In this document: positions 18,013 to 26,531 of the stretch, piece after piece
How positions within the stretch are numbered: the stretch's first letter is position 1
How the letters are laid out: every line of letters starts with the position of its first letter
Position numbers and translations under genes: made by a program
Virus record (IMG/VR): IMGVR_UViG_3300018018_000024
Location: 1-29,663 of that record
Source of the DNA: a virus
Reading direction: 5' to 3' (one strand)
Length of the DNA stretch: 29,663 bases
Notes under the pieces: model-generated
The model's input: the letters and a program-made list of their open reading frames with translations, nothing else
Told to the model about the DNA's origin: nothing
Database searches by the model: none

Positions 18013-19488
18013 ATGGCCCAAGACCCTACCCCACAGAAAGTTGAAGTTGTAACCCTACCCCGCAATGAGCCCGATCCCGGCACTCGCGCCGAGACCGAGG
18101 AGATTATGAGCGGTTTCGCCGCCCTCCAGCAAAAAGCGCAAGAGGACGCGGATAAAGCCGCCAAGGAAGCCGCTGCCAAGAAAGAGGAACCAGAAAAGAA
18201 AGAGCCGGAGAAAGCCGAGCCCGAGAAGAAGGAGCCCGAGAAAAAGGAACCGGAAAAGAAGGAGGAGAAGGAGCTGGAGAAAAAGGAAGAGAAGAAAGAA
18301 GAGAAGAAATCCGCATTTGAGGATTTGTCGGACGAGGCGATTGAGAAGCACGTCAAGGCGCTTCCCACCAACAAGGCGGAGACTCAGCGCCGCTACCGGG
18401 AACTCTTAGGTGAGTTGAAGACTGAGCGCGAGGCGGGCCGCCTTACCAAGACCGACTACGAACAAGCCAAGCAGGAATTGGCCGCTGCGAAAAAGGCGGC
18501 GGAGGATGCGGCTAAAGAGGTGGAGGAAACCGAGGAGGAGAAAAAGGCGCGGGAGGCCCAAGAGCAGGAATTTGCCATGCTCCGCCGCCAGTATCAACTG
18601 GAGACCGATCCCGCCCTCAAAAAGCAGTATGACGATGTGGTGGACGCGGCAGAAAAAACCATCACCGACACCCTGACCGCCGCCACGCTGGACAAGGCCA
18701 CGCTCGACCTGATCGCCAAGGAGGGCGGCTGGCTCGCCTTCTCCCGCTCGGGCAAGCCGATTAGCTGGTATGAGGCGGACCCCACCGCAGAAGGCGGCAA
18801 GAAACTCGTCAACGGCACGCAGGCCGACTATGCGGAAAAAATCTACTCGGCTTTGAGCCGGGGCAACAAGGAAGTGCTCTCCGCCAAGGTGCAGGAGCAG
18901 ATCAACACCCGTACCGCCAAGGAGCGGTATATGACGGAGGAGAAAGGCAAGGCAAAGGAATTTTTCGAGCAACAGATCAAGACCGCGCAAGGCTCGCAGG
19001 AACAGGTAAAGGCCCAGTTGGAGCAGATAATAAAGGACTACACCGGGCGGGTGGAGAAGGCGACCAAGGAGGGGAAGGAGTTTGACTTTTTGCGTGACAA
19101 GGAAATCCCCGAAAAGGCCACCGCCGCTGAAAAGGCTACCTTGACGGAGCACAATGCCACCGCCGCCACCCTGCGCCAGTTCTTGGCTGACGCCCCCGCC
19201 GCCCAAACCCCAGAACTCTTTACCTCACTCGCCCTCTATGCGGCACGCGGCCTCTATTCCGAGAAGGCGGGAGTAACTAATGCGAAAGAGGTGGCCACTC
19301 TCACCAAGCAGGTGAAAGACTTGCAGGCGGAACTGGCCACCGTGAGAAAGGCGGGCCGCACCGTGCCTGCGGGCGGAAAGGTGAGCGGAGGTGGCGGACC
19401 TGCCGCACCTGCCAAGGATGAGGGCAAGGAAGATGATGTGGAGAGTATTGTGGGTGGATTGCGGGCAAAGCTGGAGGAGGAACAATAA
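18013..19488 (+). CDS. Scaffold-like charged low-complexity protein
   Basis: A 491-residue protein dominated by Lys, Glu and Ala. Residues about 58-99 are imperfect repeats of EKKEPEKKEP type. Residues 130-185 form a long helical, coiled-coil-like stretch (QAKQELAAAKKAAEDAAKEV), followed by a more ordinary middle and a Gly/Ala linker (VSGGGGPAAPA) near the C-terminus. Size, charge, coiled coils and the place after portal suit a capsid scaffolding protein that is removed during head maturation. No major capsid protein follows directly, which is odd for that order. The ATG at 18013 has no Shine-Dalgarno sequence. Confidence 0.55.
   Translation: MAQDPTPQKVEVVTLPRNEPDPGTRAETEEIMSGFAALQQKAQEDADKAAKEAAAKKEEPEKKEPEKAEPEKKEPEKKEPEKKEEKELEKKEEKKEEKKSAFEDLSDEAIEKHVKALPTNKAETQRRYRELLGELKTEREAGRLTKTDYEQAKQELAAAKKAAEDAAKEVEETEEEKKAREAQEQEFAMLRRQYQLETDPALKKQYDDVVDAAEKTITDTLTAATLDKATLDLIAKEGGWLAFSRSGKPISWYEADPTAEGGKKLVNGTQADYAEKIYSALSRGNKEVLSAKVQEQINTRTAKERYMTEEKGKAKEFFEQQIKTAQGSQEQVKAQLEQIIKDYTGRVEKATKEGKEFDFLRDKEIPEKATAAEKATLTEHNATAATLRQFLADAPAAQTPELFTSLALYAARGLYSEKAGVTNAKEVATLTKQVKDLQAELATVRKAGRTVPAGGKVSGGGGPAAPAKDEGKEDDVESIVGGLRAKLEEEQ
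18184..18309 (+). repeat. Degenerate tandem repeat coding KKEPE units
   Basis: Imperfect repeats of a 12-nt unit like GAGAAGAAGGAGCC encode residues 58-99 of the scaffold-like protein. Units vary at synonymous sites, suggesting older expansion under selection for charge. Confidence 0.8.
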
Positions 19489-19505
19489 TTTAGAAAGATA
19501 ACACT

Positions 19506-20495
19506 ATGCCCAACTTAACTCAACTCATCCTCGACAAAATCAACATTCTCGGCCAAACTGAGGCTGCTGCCTATTTTGGCGCCCCTCAGCCCACCGTCTC
19601 ACTCTGGCAGAAGGGCACCATCTCCAAGCAACTCGCCGCCGCTCAAAAGGTGCTGGATGAATACATCGCCCAAGAGAAGGCTAATGCGCCCGCAGTCGCA
19701 ATCCCCGAGCCTGTTCTCACTACCCCAAGCGAGCCTCTCACTGACTTGGGGCAGGGGAAAGTCACCATTCTCATGCCGGTTTATCGTTCAATTGCTTGGC
19801 AGACCCACGCCACCCTCTTCCGCAACTACGCCTTTTATGGGCCGGAGAAGGTTGAGGTGGCCCACTGGCCGGGAACCTTAGTGGACCGCGCCCGCAATAT
19901 CTTAGTGGAACGATTTCTCAAGAGTAAGTCGGAGTGGGCGATTTTATGTGACAGTGACGTGGTGCTCCCCTGCGGGAACGCCTACATCATCAACAACGTT
20001 TTTCACGCCCGCCTCCCCGAGCCTCTGGCCTCCCGCAATGCGATTTCCCGCCTCATGTCCCACGACCCTAAGTACCGGGTGGTGGGGGCGCTTTGCTACG
20101 TGAAGGGCGATCCCAAGGTCACGGGCAACAAGATGAGCGGGCGAGCGATGTGCTCGGAGGCATACGATAGTGATGCCGCCAACCGCGAATTGCATCAACC
20201 CAACAAGGAGTGGGGGCTGCGCAAGCAGGACTGGTTTGTGGGCATCAATTTCTGCCGTGTTCACCGCAGTGTATTTGAAGAGATGGCGCGGAATGCGGAC
20301 AAGCTTCCCGGCTTCGCCTCCAAGCGCCCCAACGGCCCACGCGGCTTCTTCCACCGCAACGACCCCGACAGCGGGGAGGACGTGAGTTTCTGTGCGCGGT
20401 GCAAGCAGTTGGGAATAGAACTTATGTGTGATACAGGTTTAATTTGTGGACATTCCGATGGGGAACAAATTTGGTGGCACTATAATACAATATGA
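19506..20495 (+). CDS. Helix-turn-helix / GT-A glycosyltransferase fusion
   Basis: A 329-residue protein with two parts. Residues about 5-40 look like a Cro-type helix-turn-helix (TQLILDKINILGQTEAAAYF then QPTVSLWQKGTISKQ). After a Pro/Ala linker (60-80), residues 85-329 form a GT-A glycosyltransferase fold: KVTILMPVYRS, RARNILVERFLKS and a DxD-type AILCDSDVVLP (Asp149, Asp151), then VGALCYVKGDP and a C-terminal MCDTGLICGHSD. The sugar donor and acceptor are unknown; virion or cell-surface glycosylation is a guess. Codon use changes to A+T-rich after about 20410, and a GIY-YIG gene starts at its stop (ATGA). Confidence 0.75.
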   Translation: MPNLTQLILDKINILGQTEAAAYFGAPQPTVSLWQKGTISKQLAAAQKVLDEYIAQEKANAPAVAIPEPVLTTPSEPLTDLGQGKVTILMPVYRSIAWQTHATLFRNYAFYGPEKVEVAHWPGTLVDRARNILVERFLKSKSEWAILCDSDVVLPCGNAYIINNVFHARLPEPLASRNAISRLMSHDPKYRVVGALCYVKGDPKVTGNKMSGRAMCSEAYDSDAANRELHQPNKEWGLRKQDWFVGINFCRVHRSVFEEMARNADKLPGFASKRPNGPRGFFHRNDPDSGEDVSFCARCKQLGIELMCDTGLICGHSDGEQIWWHYNTI

Positions 20496-21349
20496 AGGGC
20501 AGTGGAGTCATATATTGTATAGAATGTGAAAATGGCAAGAGGTATGTAGGGTCCACTACTGACATAGCTACAAGAAAGAAAAACCATTTTAGTACACTAA
20601 AGATCAACAAACATTTTAACAGTCTCTTACAAGAAGATTTTAATAGATTAGGAGAACAGGCATTTAGGGTGTATATACTAGGCGGATATGAGATAAATAA
20701 TCTTATTGATATGGAGCGCCTATGGATTAAAAAACTAAAAAGCGATGATCATTCCACTGGTTATAATCTATTGAGTCCGACAAAAGACAATACACATTTT
20801 ATATGGGCTAGATCATCTAGGGAAAAATTATCTTCTTCATTAAGGAAAAGACCTCCTTTTACTGAACAACATCGCCGCCATTTATCTGAGGCCAATAAAG
20901 GAAAACTTACACCATTGAAACAAGCCCAAATAGCAAGACTAGCAAAAAAGAGAAAAGGATTAAAACTTTGGGGACCACAAGACATTGAGAGATTGTCTAA
21001 AGATAACTCAGGTCAAGGCAATCCTTTTTTTGGAAGAACACATTCAGCAAAAACAAAGGCATTGATCTCTGCGGCTAGGAAAGGAAAGAAATATTGGTGC
21101 CGAAACCCCATAGAAAGAAGTCGAAAGATTAGTCAAGCCTTGCGCGTTGTAACAGAACCGAAACAAAAGATTTTTAGCTTAACTTCACCATCTGGAGAAG
21201 TTATAACTTTTAAGGGCATACGAGAATTTTGCAGGACACGCGGATTGCATAGATGGCCCATCAAGTGCTTAATAGATAATAATGGAAAAAGAAAACAATA
21301 TCTTGGATGGAAACCTGCTCCATTCCAACAACTCGCCCCCGCCGCCTAA
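20492..21349 (+). CDS. GIY-YIG homing endonuclease
   Basis: A 285-residue protein, much richer in A+T than its surroundings. The GIY-YIG domain is at the start: GVIYCIECENGKRYVGSTTD, with Arg27 in ATRKKNH and the metal-binding Glu in IDMERLWIKKL. Several NUMOD3-like repeats follow (PFTEQHRRHLSEANKGK, RTHSAKTKALISAARKGKKY) and a C-terminal DNA-binding tail ending in a KQYLGWK motif. The last codons run into the downstream GC-rich DNA, whose TAA ends the frame. It starts exactly at the glycosyltransferase stop (ATGA), so it is probably a free-standing endonuclease that has inserted there. Confidence 0.88.
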   Translation: MKGSGVIYCIECENGKRYVGSTTDIATRKKNHFSTLKINKHFNSLLQEDFNRLGEQAFRVYILGGYEINNLIDMERLWIKKLKSDDHSTGYNLLSPTKDNTHFIWARSSREKLSSSLRKRPPFTEQHRRHLSEANKGKLTPLKQAQIARLAKKRKGLKLWGPQDIERLSKDNSGQGNPFFGRTHSAKTKALISAARKGKKYWCRNPIERSRKISQALRVVTEPKQKIFSLTSPSGEVITFKGIREFCRTRGLHRWPIKCLIDNNGKRKQYLGWKPAPFQQLAPAA

Positions 21350-21560
21350 TCCCGTGGAATCTCCTCCTAAACCCGCCACCACGCGGCTTTGTCCTCCTGC
21401 CTTGCGGCAGGCCGCGATAGACGATTCCTTTGACCTCTGCCAAGCCACTTTTGCGGAAAGCACCCCGGAAAGCCTGCCTACGAGAACTGAACTTTTGCAA
21501 GTATTAGAGAAGATTCAGGACAACCTCAAGCCCTTCACTTCGGATAAAAAAATCACATGA
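21282..21560 (+). CDS. Hypothetical protein, 5' end disturbed by endonuclease insertion
   Basis: A 92-codon frame. Its first 13-14 codons lie in the A+T-rich endonuclease tail; from SNNSPPPPNPVESPPKPATT onward it is GC-rich phage sequence, ending TELLQVLEKIQDNLKPF. A GTG at 21354, after the endonuclease stop, is an alternative start giving 68 residues. It may be a normal small gene whose start was replaced by the insertion, or the remnant of a C-terminal extension of the glycosyltransferase. The stop overlaps the next ATG (ATGA). Confidence 0.5.
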   Translation: MEKENNILDGNLLHSNNSPPPPNPVESPPKPATTRLCPPALRQAAIDDSFDLCQATFAESTPESLPTRTELLQVLEKIQDNLKPFTSDKKIT

Positions 21561-21706
21561 AGATGCTATATGCCATTGGCCGATTTTTCCGCCTCCCGTA
21601 TGATATTCTGGCGCAACTTCGGTTGACCAATCATTATCTATGCGAACTCAAAGAGAGAGTTAATGATTTGGCCTGTCGGCCCCACATCCAAGTGAGGAGC
21701 GTATAG
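21557..21706 (+). CDS. Small hypothetical protein, 49 residues
   Basis: A short frame, MKMLYAIGRFFRLPYDILAQ at the start and HIQVRSV at the end. It has an amphipathic N-terminal helix, one Cys in YLCEL and one in LACRP. Its ATG overlaps the upstream stop (ATGA) and its TAG is one base before the next ATG, filling the gap exactly. Function unknown. Confidence 0.55.
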   Translation: MKMLYAIGRFFRLPYDILAQLRLTNHYLCELKERVNDLACRPHIQVRSV

Positions 21707-21707
21707 C

Positions 21708-22301
21708 ATGGGCGACAAGAACTACTTCAGCGTGGTGCGAGAGAACGCACCTGATCTCTCGGGCTTCTATAATCCACCCGACCCATGGAATTATGATGAT
21801 ATTCTTAAGTTCTCATTTTGTACCAATGTGCTTGTGCGTGACACGCACATTGTGGGCGGCAAAGAGAATTGCGTGGACGCGGTGCGGGGGAGCAGTTATC
21901 ACATTCTGAGTTGTATCTTGATTTGCCGTGGTACTGCCGCTATAGTTTTTAAGGGGGCGATTGAAGGATGGGCTGTTACTAACTGTATCATCGAATCATG
22001 CGGCTCGACCGACGTTGAGGTGGGACAATTTGACAACTATTGGTATCCCTTCCGTCTACCCACCTCCTACGGCCTCGTGCGAGGCACCCGCACTTCGACC
22101 GGAACTCCCGTGCGCGTCACTTGTTGGAATGCGACTAAGCCCGAGGTGGATGGAAATGTGGTTGTAACCAAGGTGCCATGGCTAGTGTGGTTTAGTTATT
22201 TCTGTTTTAGGTATTTGCAAGTCCGCCTCACGGGTGAGGTTCCTTGGGTTTGGAAATATGACCCGCCCCAAACCCCCACCCGCAACGGCGTTCCTCAATA
22301 A
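21708..22301 (+). CDS. Beta-helix-like protein
   Basis: A 197-residue protein with short repeating beta segments (NVLVRDTHIVGG, YHILSCILICRG, AIVFKGAIEGWAV, TNCIIESCGS), typical of right-handed parallel beta-helix (pectate lyase-like) proteins. In phages such folds occur in tail spikes or virion-decorating proteins. The C-terminal half is different (VTKVPWLVWFSYFCFRYLQV), with a hydrophobic, possibly membrane-associated stretch. It has one of the few clear Shine-Dalgarno sequences here (GAGGAG, 9 nt upstream). Confidence 0.6.
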   Translation: MGDKNYFSVVRENAPDLSGFYNPPDPWNYDDILKFSFCTNVLVRDTHIVGGKENCVDAVRGSSYHILSCILICRGTAAIVFKGAIEGWAVTNCIIESCGSTDVEVGQFDNYWYPFRLPTSYGLVRGTRTSTGTPVRVTCWNATKPEVDGNVVVTKVPWLVWFSYFCFRYLQVRLTGEVPWVWKYDPPQTPTRNGVPQ

Positions 22302-22310
22302 TTCCCCTCT

Positions 22311-22748
22311 ATGAAATTCAAGATCGTTCAATTATATCAACTCCACTCCGCCCTTACCACCCTTGACCGGGATGCTCCTACTGCCACCTCTACCCAGCCG
22401 ATTCCCTTCGATCTCGATGGCAAAGACCTCTACACGCTGGGGCGCAACATTCGCCTAATCGTACAGGAACTTCGCCATTTTGAAGAGAAGCGGGTCTCTA
22501 TGCAGAAGGATTTGGGCGAGCCGCCGGCCAAGGAGGTGGAAGAAGCTATAAAAACGGCTTACGCTTCCAAACAAAAGGAACTAGAGGCCAAGTTGAATGA
22601 GATGGGGGAGGCAGAGGTGGAATTAGATTTGCGCCCCTTCACCCTTAAGGGACTCGGCCTCGACCAGTCTCCCGCTCGCAACAAGATTCCCGCTGAACGG
22701 TGCCTTGCGGTTTTGATTGAGCACGCGCTCTTAGAGGAGCCGAAATAA
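22311..22748 (+). CDS. Hypothetical protein
   Basis: A 145-residue protein starting MKFKIVQLYQLHSALTTLDR. A central helical stretch, KEVEEAIKTAYASKQKELEA, is followed by MGEAEVELDLRPFTLKGLGL and a helical end (AERCLAVLIEHALLEE). The layout (helix, acidic beta strand, helix) recalls small phage structural-region proteins, but I cannot name the family. No Shine-Dalgarno sequence is visible. Confidence 0.65.
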   Translation: MKFKIVQLYQLHSALTTLDRDAPTATSTQPIPFDLDGKDLYTLGRNIRLIVQELRHFEEKRVSMQKDLGEPPAKEVEEAIKTAYASKQKELEAKLNEMGEAEVELDLRPFTLKGLGLDQSPARNKIPAERCLAVLIEHALLEEPK

Positions 22749-22764
22749 ACTCTATAATTTTCCC

Positions 22765-23052
22765 ATGAACTCAAATGCTTGTTGTGCCTCGCGGGAGGCG
22801 GAAATCCCGCATGAAACTAATCGTCTTGCTCAAAATATTGAGCGCCTTGCAAAGACCGTTGAAGAGTTGTCTGTTCGTATGCAATCAACGCTAAGGGCGG
22901 AGCCTATTGTTCCCACTCCAGAGAAATTAGGGACAAAATCATCTTCGCCATCTGCTTCTTTGGCGGTTGGTTTGAATGATGCTAACAACAAATTATCTTC
23001 TCTAACTGATCGCATAAGCGATTTGATTAATCGTTGCGAATTGGGTGGATAA
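22765..23052 (+). CDS. Hypothetical protein with coiled-coil ends
   Basis: A 95-residue protein starting MNSNACCASREAEIPHETNR. Two helical regions, LAQNIERLAKTVEELSVRM and LNDANNKLSSLTDRISDLI, flank a Ser/Pro-rich linker. Probably a small oligomeric protein. The ATG at 22765 follows TTTTCCC without a Shine-Dalgarno sequence. Unknown function. Confidence 0.6.
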   Translation: MNSNACCASREAEIPHETNRLAQNIERLAKTVEELSVRMQSTLRAEPIVPTPEKLGTKSSSPSASLAVGLNDANNKLSSLTDRISDLINRCELGG

Positions 23053-23061
23053 ATTTAATTA

Positions 23062-23763
23062 GTGAAAATCCTTGATTCTGGGGTGGCGGTACTCGTCAAC
23101 GACACCCACGCCTCCCGCTGGGTGGAGCAGAATGATGGGCGGTTGGACATCGCCCTTTCCCTCCTCACTCCCTTCCGCCATCTCATTCCAAAAGGTGGCG
23201 CCGTCATTGATGCGGGCGCCATGATTGGGGACCACACCATCACCTACGCGCAGTGGGTGGGGCCAACGGGCATTGTCCACGCCTTCGAGCCTCTCTGGGC
23301 CGCCTTCGTTTGTCTCTGCCACAACCTCACTGCCTATCCGTGGGTGGCCCCCTATTGTCTCGCCCTGGGGGACAAGAATGCGATTGTGCGCATCCATCGT
23401 GACGAGAACGCGGGCCGGTCTTGGATTGGGGAGGAGGGGGTAGAGGTGCCGATGATGACCCTTGATATTTTCCAACCCGGCCGCCTCGACTTCCTAAAGA
23501 TCGATGCGGAGGGGTGTGAACCTGCCATTCTGCGCGGGGGGCGGCAGATCATCGCCAAGTTCAAGCCTGCCATCTTGATTGAGGTGAACAACTTCATGCT
23601 GGCCAAGCAGGGGGAGACCGCGACCACCCTCCTTAACCTGCTGGACAACTACGGCTACACCTACCGCGTGGCACAGGAGGGGTTGATGCCTGAACCCCTG
23701 CCGCCCAAGGGCGAGTTGCCCATCCAGTGTGACCTAATTTGTATCCATAAAACGAAAATCTAA
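23062..23763 (+). CDS. FkbM family methyltransferase
   Basis: A 233-residue class I SAM-dependent methyltransferase. It has GGAVIDAGAMIGDHTITYAQ (SAM-binding motif, about residues 45-64), VHAFEPL (acidic residue that binds the ribose), and DFLKIDAEGCEPAILRGG (about 143-160), the hallmark KxDxEG of the FkbM family. Such enzymes usually O-methylate sugars. It is followed after 3 nt by a glycosyltransferase-like gene, so it likely modifies a glycan made by this cassette. The start is GTG at 23062. Confidence 0.85.
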   Translation: MKILDSGVAVLVNDTHASRWVEQNDGRLDIALSLLTPFRHLIPKGGAVIDAGAMIGDHTITYAQWVGPTGIVHAFEPLWAAFVCLCHNLTAYPWVAPYCLALGDKNAIVRIHRDENAGRSWIGEEGVEVPMMTLDIFQPGRLDFLKIDAEGCEPAILRGGRQIIAKFKPAILIEVNNFMLAKQGETATTLLNLLDNYGYTYRVAQEGLMPEPLPPKGELPIQCDLICIHKTKI

Positions 23764-23766
23764 CCC

Positions 23767-24546
23767 ATGCCTCTCTCCGACCCCCGCATCACCACTTTCC
23801 GCGACACCAAAGACTACGCCACCAAGATTGACGCCATCATTTCTTCGGTTCGCCCCTTCCGCGAGGATGAACAGTACGCCGCCTTGCAGAAGAAGGCGAT
23901 AGAAAGCTGGCCTGCGGTTGCCAAACGCATCATCCTTTTCAACCAGCCCGAAGATTTGAACGGTTGGACCGCGCCGGGGGTTTTCTGTGTCATGCCCGAC
24001 CAGAATCCGCCCCAAATCAAGCAGATGATTGCTTGTGCCAAGGATTTGGAGCCACAGTATATCGTGGCCATTTGCAATGCCGACATCACCTTAACCGCCC
24101 CCATTGCCAAGATTCCCAAGGCCGTTTTTGAGCACAAGTTGGTCACGTCTTGGGGCTGCACCTCGCTGCGCTATACTTTTGATCCTGCCAACCCCCTCGG
24201 GTTCCAAGCCTCCACGCCTGCTCTTCTTGCCCGCCCCCCCGACTATGGGCTAGACTTTTTTTGCGCTCCCGCCCGCATCTGGCAGATGTGTTTGGCGGAG
24301 GTGTCGGGAGTGCTCACGCTGGGGCGCTCCCCGTGGGATAACTGGGTGAATGGATGGTTCCGGGGCCGGGTGGACCCTGCCCGCTATTTCGACATCACGG
24401 AGTGGCGTTGTGTCTTCCACCCCAAACATGGGCGGGGGCGGTTGGAACCGTTGCCACCCTTGCCGCAACTGGAGGTGGCGGCAGCCCTGAGCCACGCGCC
24501 CCATCCGGGCGGGGTGCCGAGGCTCAAGTTCAATTTACCGACATGA
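23767..24546 (+). CDS. Glycosyltransferase-like protein
   Basis: A 259-residue protein that fits a GT-A-like glycosyltransferase: YATKIDAIISSVRPF near the start, AAKRIILFN-like strand (VAKRIILFNQPED), then QYIVAICNADITLTAP, where NAD stands in the place of a DxD motif. FFCAPARIWQ and SPWDNWVNGWF are typical of this group. Donor and acceptor are unknown. The stop overlaps the next ATG (ATGA). Confidence 0.6.
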   Translation: MPLSDPRITTFRDTKDYATKIDAIISSVRPFREDEQYAALQKKAIESWPAVAKRIILFNQPEDLNGWTAPGVFCVMPDQNPPQIKQMIACAKDLEPQYIVAICNADITLTAPIAKIPKAVFEHKLVTSWGCTSLRYTFDPANPLGFQASTPALLARPPDYGLDFFCAPARIWQMCLAEVSGVLTLGRSPWDNWVNGWFRGRVDPARYFDITEWRCVFHPKHGRGRLEPLPPLPQLEVAAALSHAPHPGGVPRLKFNLPT

Positions 24547-24872
24547 GACCAAGACCGACAGAGGAAAATACGCAAGATAAATGGAGGGAACACTTTGGGT
24601 ATGATCTTTTAGAAGATCAGTTTTTATGGGATTTTGAACGGTGGTGGAGACGTACTATGTGGAAACGGTTTATTTGGGCTTCGATCAAACACCCAATCCA
24701 AGCCTTTCCTAAGTGGTGGAAATTTTTGCTATTTCCTAAACCTTCTACAACTGTCATACATCTTTGGGGAGGTAAGGCATGGGTAGAAGCAGAAACTCCC
24801 AAAAAAATGGATATATTAAACTTATCATATCAGTGTCCATTTGATTGGGGTATTGATCCCGGAACAAGATGA
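24543..24872 (+). CDS. Hypothetical Trp-rich protein
   Basis: A 109-residue protein starting MRPRPTEENTQDKWREHFGY, unusually rich in Trp (FERWWRRTMWKRFIW, KWWKFLLF) and more A+T-rich than its neighbours. The ATG overlaps the upstream stop and its stop overlaps the next ATG, both as ATGA, so the start is well supported. Aromatic-basic segments could be membrane-associated. No known domain; base composition suggests separate origin. Confidence 0.65.
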   Translation: MRPRPTEENTQDKWREHFGYDLLEDQFLWDFERWWRRTMWKRFIWASIKHPIQAFPKWWKFLLFPKPSTTVIHLWGGKAWVEAETPKKMDILNLSYQCPFDWGIDPGTR

Positions 24873-25657
24873 ACGTAGAAATCTTTATTCGCTCCTTCCG
24901 CCCTGACCGCGAGTGGCTCGCCTACTGTCTCCGTTCGATTAGGAAGCACGCCCGTGGCTTCTCGGGGGTGACGGTGGCGGTCCCCGAGGCGGAACTGGAC
25001 GACTTCCTGCCCCTCGAATCCTACCACACGGCGGATGGGGCGCGAGTTCTGATGAAGCGGTACTTCCGCGTACAGGACAAGGGCTTCATCTTGGCCAACC
25101 TCATGGCCTGTTATGCCGACACATACTGTCCGCAAGCGGACTTCATCCTCTACACCGACTCCGACTGCCTCGTCACCCAAGACATCACCCCCGCCACCTA
25201 TTTTACCGGAGACAAGCCCCAACTGCTCTTCCGCACCTTCGATTCGCTGAGGAAACAGGGGCAACCCTATTCAGATGCGGCTTGCTGGCAGGGGCCGGTG
25301 GAGCGGGCGCTGAAATTCCCCGCCCCCTATGAAGTCATGGCCCGCCACCCTGCCGTGCATCCCCGCGCCCTCCTGCGGGAATTTCGGGATCACATGGAAG
25401 TGGTGCACGGCTGCCCCTTCTACGATTATGTGCTTTCTTGTGGAAACAACCCGCTCGGCTTTGCGGAATTTCCCACCCTTGGCATGTTCGCCATGCACGC
25501 CCACCCCGACTGGTACGACCTGATCGACGTGAGCGGGTGGACTATCGAGCAAGTGAAGGCGAAATACAAGCGGGAGATGACCCAGCAATGGAGTCATGGG
25601 CGGAGCGGGGATATGTATCAACAACAGAGGAGATTCTGTGAGCAGGTGGTGGCATAA
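24869..25657 (+). CDS. Glycosyltransferase-like protein (DxD)
   Basis: A 262-residue protein with GT-A features: VEIFIRSFRPDREWLAYCLR at the start, GFILANLMACYADTYCPQAD, then FILYTDSDCLVTQDITP with a TDSD metal-binding motif (about residues 94-97). The middle has FRDHMEVVHGCPFYDYVLSC and the end is Arg/Gln-rich. It probably transfers a sugar to a surface or virion acceptor. It is coupled to the preceding gene (ATGA). Confidence 0.7.
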   Translation: MNVEIFIRSFRPDREWLAYCLRSIRKHARGFSGVTVAVPEAELDDFLPLESYHTADGARVLMKRYFRVQDKGFILANLMACYADTYCPQADFILYTDSDCLVTQDITPATYFTGDKPQLLFRTFDSLRKQGQPYSDAACWQGPVERALKFPAPYEVMARHPAVHPRALLREFRDHMEVVHGCPFYDYVLSCGNNPLGFAEFPTLGMFAMHAHPDWYDLIDVSGWTIEQVKAKYKREMTQQWSHGRSGDMYQQQRRFCEQVVA

Positions 25658-25672
25658 TTATGCAACTCATTG

Positions 25673-26527
25673 ATGTTTCCTCTATTGTACGCGCTCCAAT
25701 TTTGTAGGTCCGACCGCACCCAAGCCATGGGGCTGGCGCGGCTGATTGCCGACCTCCAACCCGAGCCCACGGAGGAGTTGGGCTTTATGTTCTGTCCCAA
25801 AGCCGACACAAATGTGGACTTGGCGGTGGCGGAGTACGTATGTCAGAAATTTCCCTACACCTGCATCTATCATTGCTCCACCCAACTACAGGGGTGGCCG
25901 CGTGGCCCTAATGCGCAAGTCCATGAGATTTACCAGAAGTTCTATAGCTTGACCCACACTAGGCGGGAGGAATTTGGGTATTGTGCGATTTTGTTGGGTG
26001 AGCCGGATTGTGTGCCCCTAACTCAAGATTGGTTCCTGAAACTCCAGTGGGAGTGGCACAATTGCGATTGGGACTGGCCGGGTGGCAACCGGCAGCAGGT
26101 CTTGGGGTGCTGGCTGACGGGGGACGATTCCACCTGCGGCAGCCCCCATATCAACGGAAACTGCATGTTGGGGCCGAGTTTTGGAGATGTCTATTCCGCC
26201 TTCAAGGGCGGCACCCACCACGGGGCGTGGGATACGACCCACAGCCAAGCTATGATGCGATTTGGCCGCCCCTCCAAGTTCATTTATTCCGCCTACCGCC
26301 TTGACTCGCCGGAAACCCCGATACCAGATTGCGCGGACTTGTGGAAGCCGAGAATGATGCACGGCAGCAATCCCCTCGCCAATGTGCCGCTCTCGACCGT
26401 CTATCTGCATGGTTGCAAAAGCATGAAGGCACAGCAATGCGTGCGGGAGAAGTTTGGGTTGGGCGAACCTCCTCCCCCTCCGCCCCGTGAGCGCATTGTG
26501 CCGGTGCCTATTATCAAGAGGACATAA
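25673..26527 (+). CDS. Glycosyltransferase-like / cassette protein
   Basis: A 284-residue protein starting MFPLLYALQFCRSDRTQAMG. It carries LARLIADLQPEP and LAVAEYVCQKFP, then YCAILLGEPDCVPLTQDW, where GEPDC may replace a DxD motif. The C-terminus is Pro-rich (GEPPPPPPRERIVPVP). I recall similar proteins next to FkbM and glycosyltransferase genes in phages, but the reaction is unknown. ATG 25673 is used; a TTG lies 3 nt upstream. Confidence 0.6.
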   Translation: MFPLLYALQFCRSDRTQAMGLARLIADLQPEPTEELGFMFCPKADTNVDLAVAEYVCQKFPYTCIYHCSTQLQGWPRGPNAQVHEIYQKFYSLTHTRREEFGYCAILLGEPDCVPLTQDWFLKLQWEWHNCDWDWPGGNRQQVLGCWLTGDDSTCGSPHINGNCMLGPSFGDVYSAFKGGTHHGAWDTTHSQAMMRFGRPSKFIYSAYRLDSPETPIPDCADLWKPRMMHGSNPLANVPLSTVYLHGCKSMKAQQCVREKFGLGEPPPPPPRERIVPVPIIKRT

Positions 26528-26531
26528 ACCC

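Noticed and set aside
18406-19206. Long leftward ORF (266 codons) antisense to the scaffold-like gene
   Set aside because: Leu/Gly/Phe-rich reflection of the Lys/Glu/Ala codons on the other strand; no start context or domain.
20450-21330. Group I intron around the GIY-YIG gene
   Set aside because: Only about 40 nt lie between the possible 5' junction and the endonuclease start, and the ORF runs past the 3' junction, leaving no room for an intron catalytic core.
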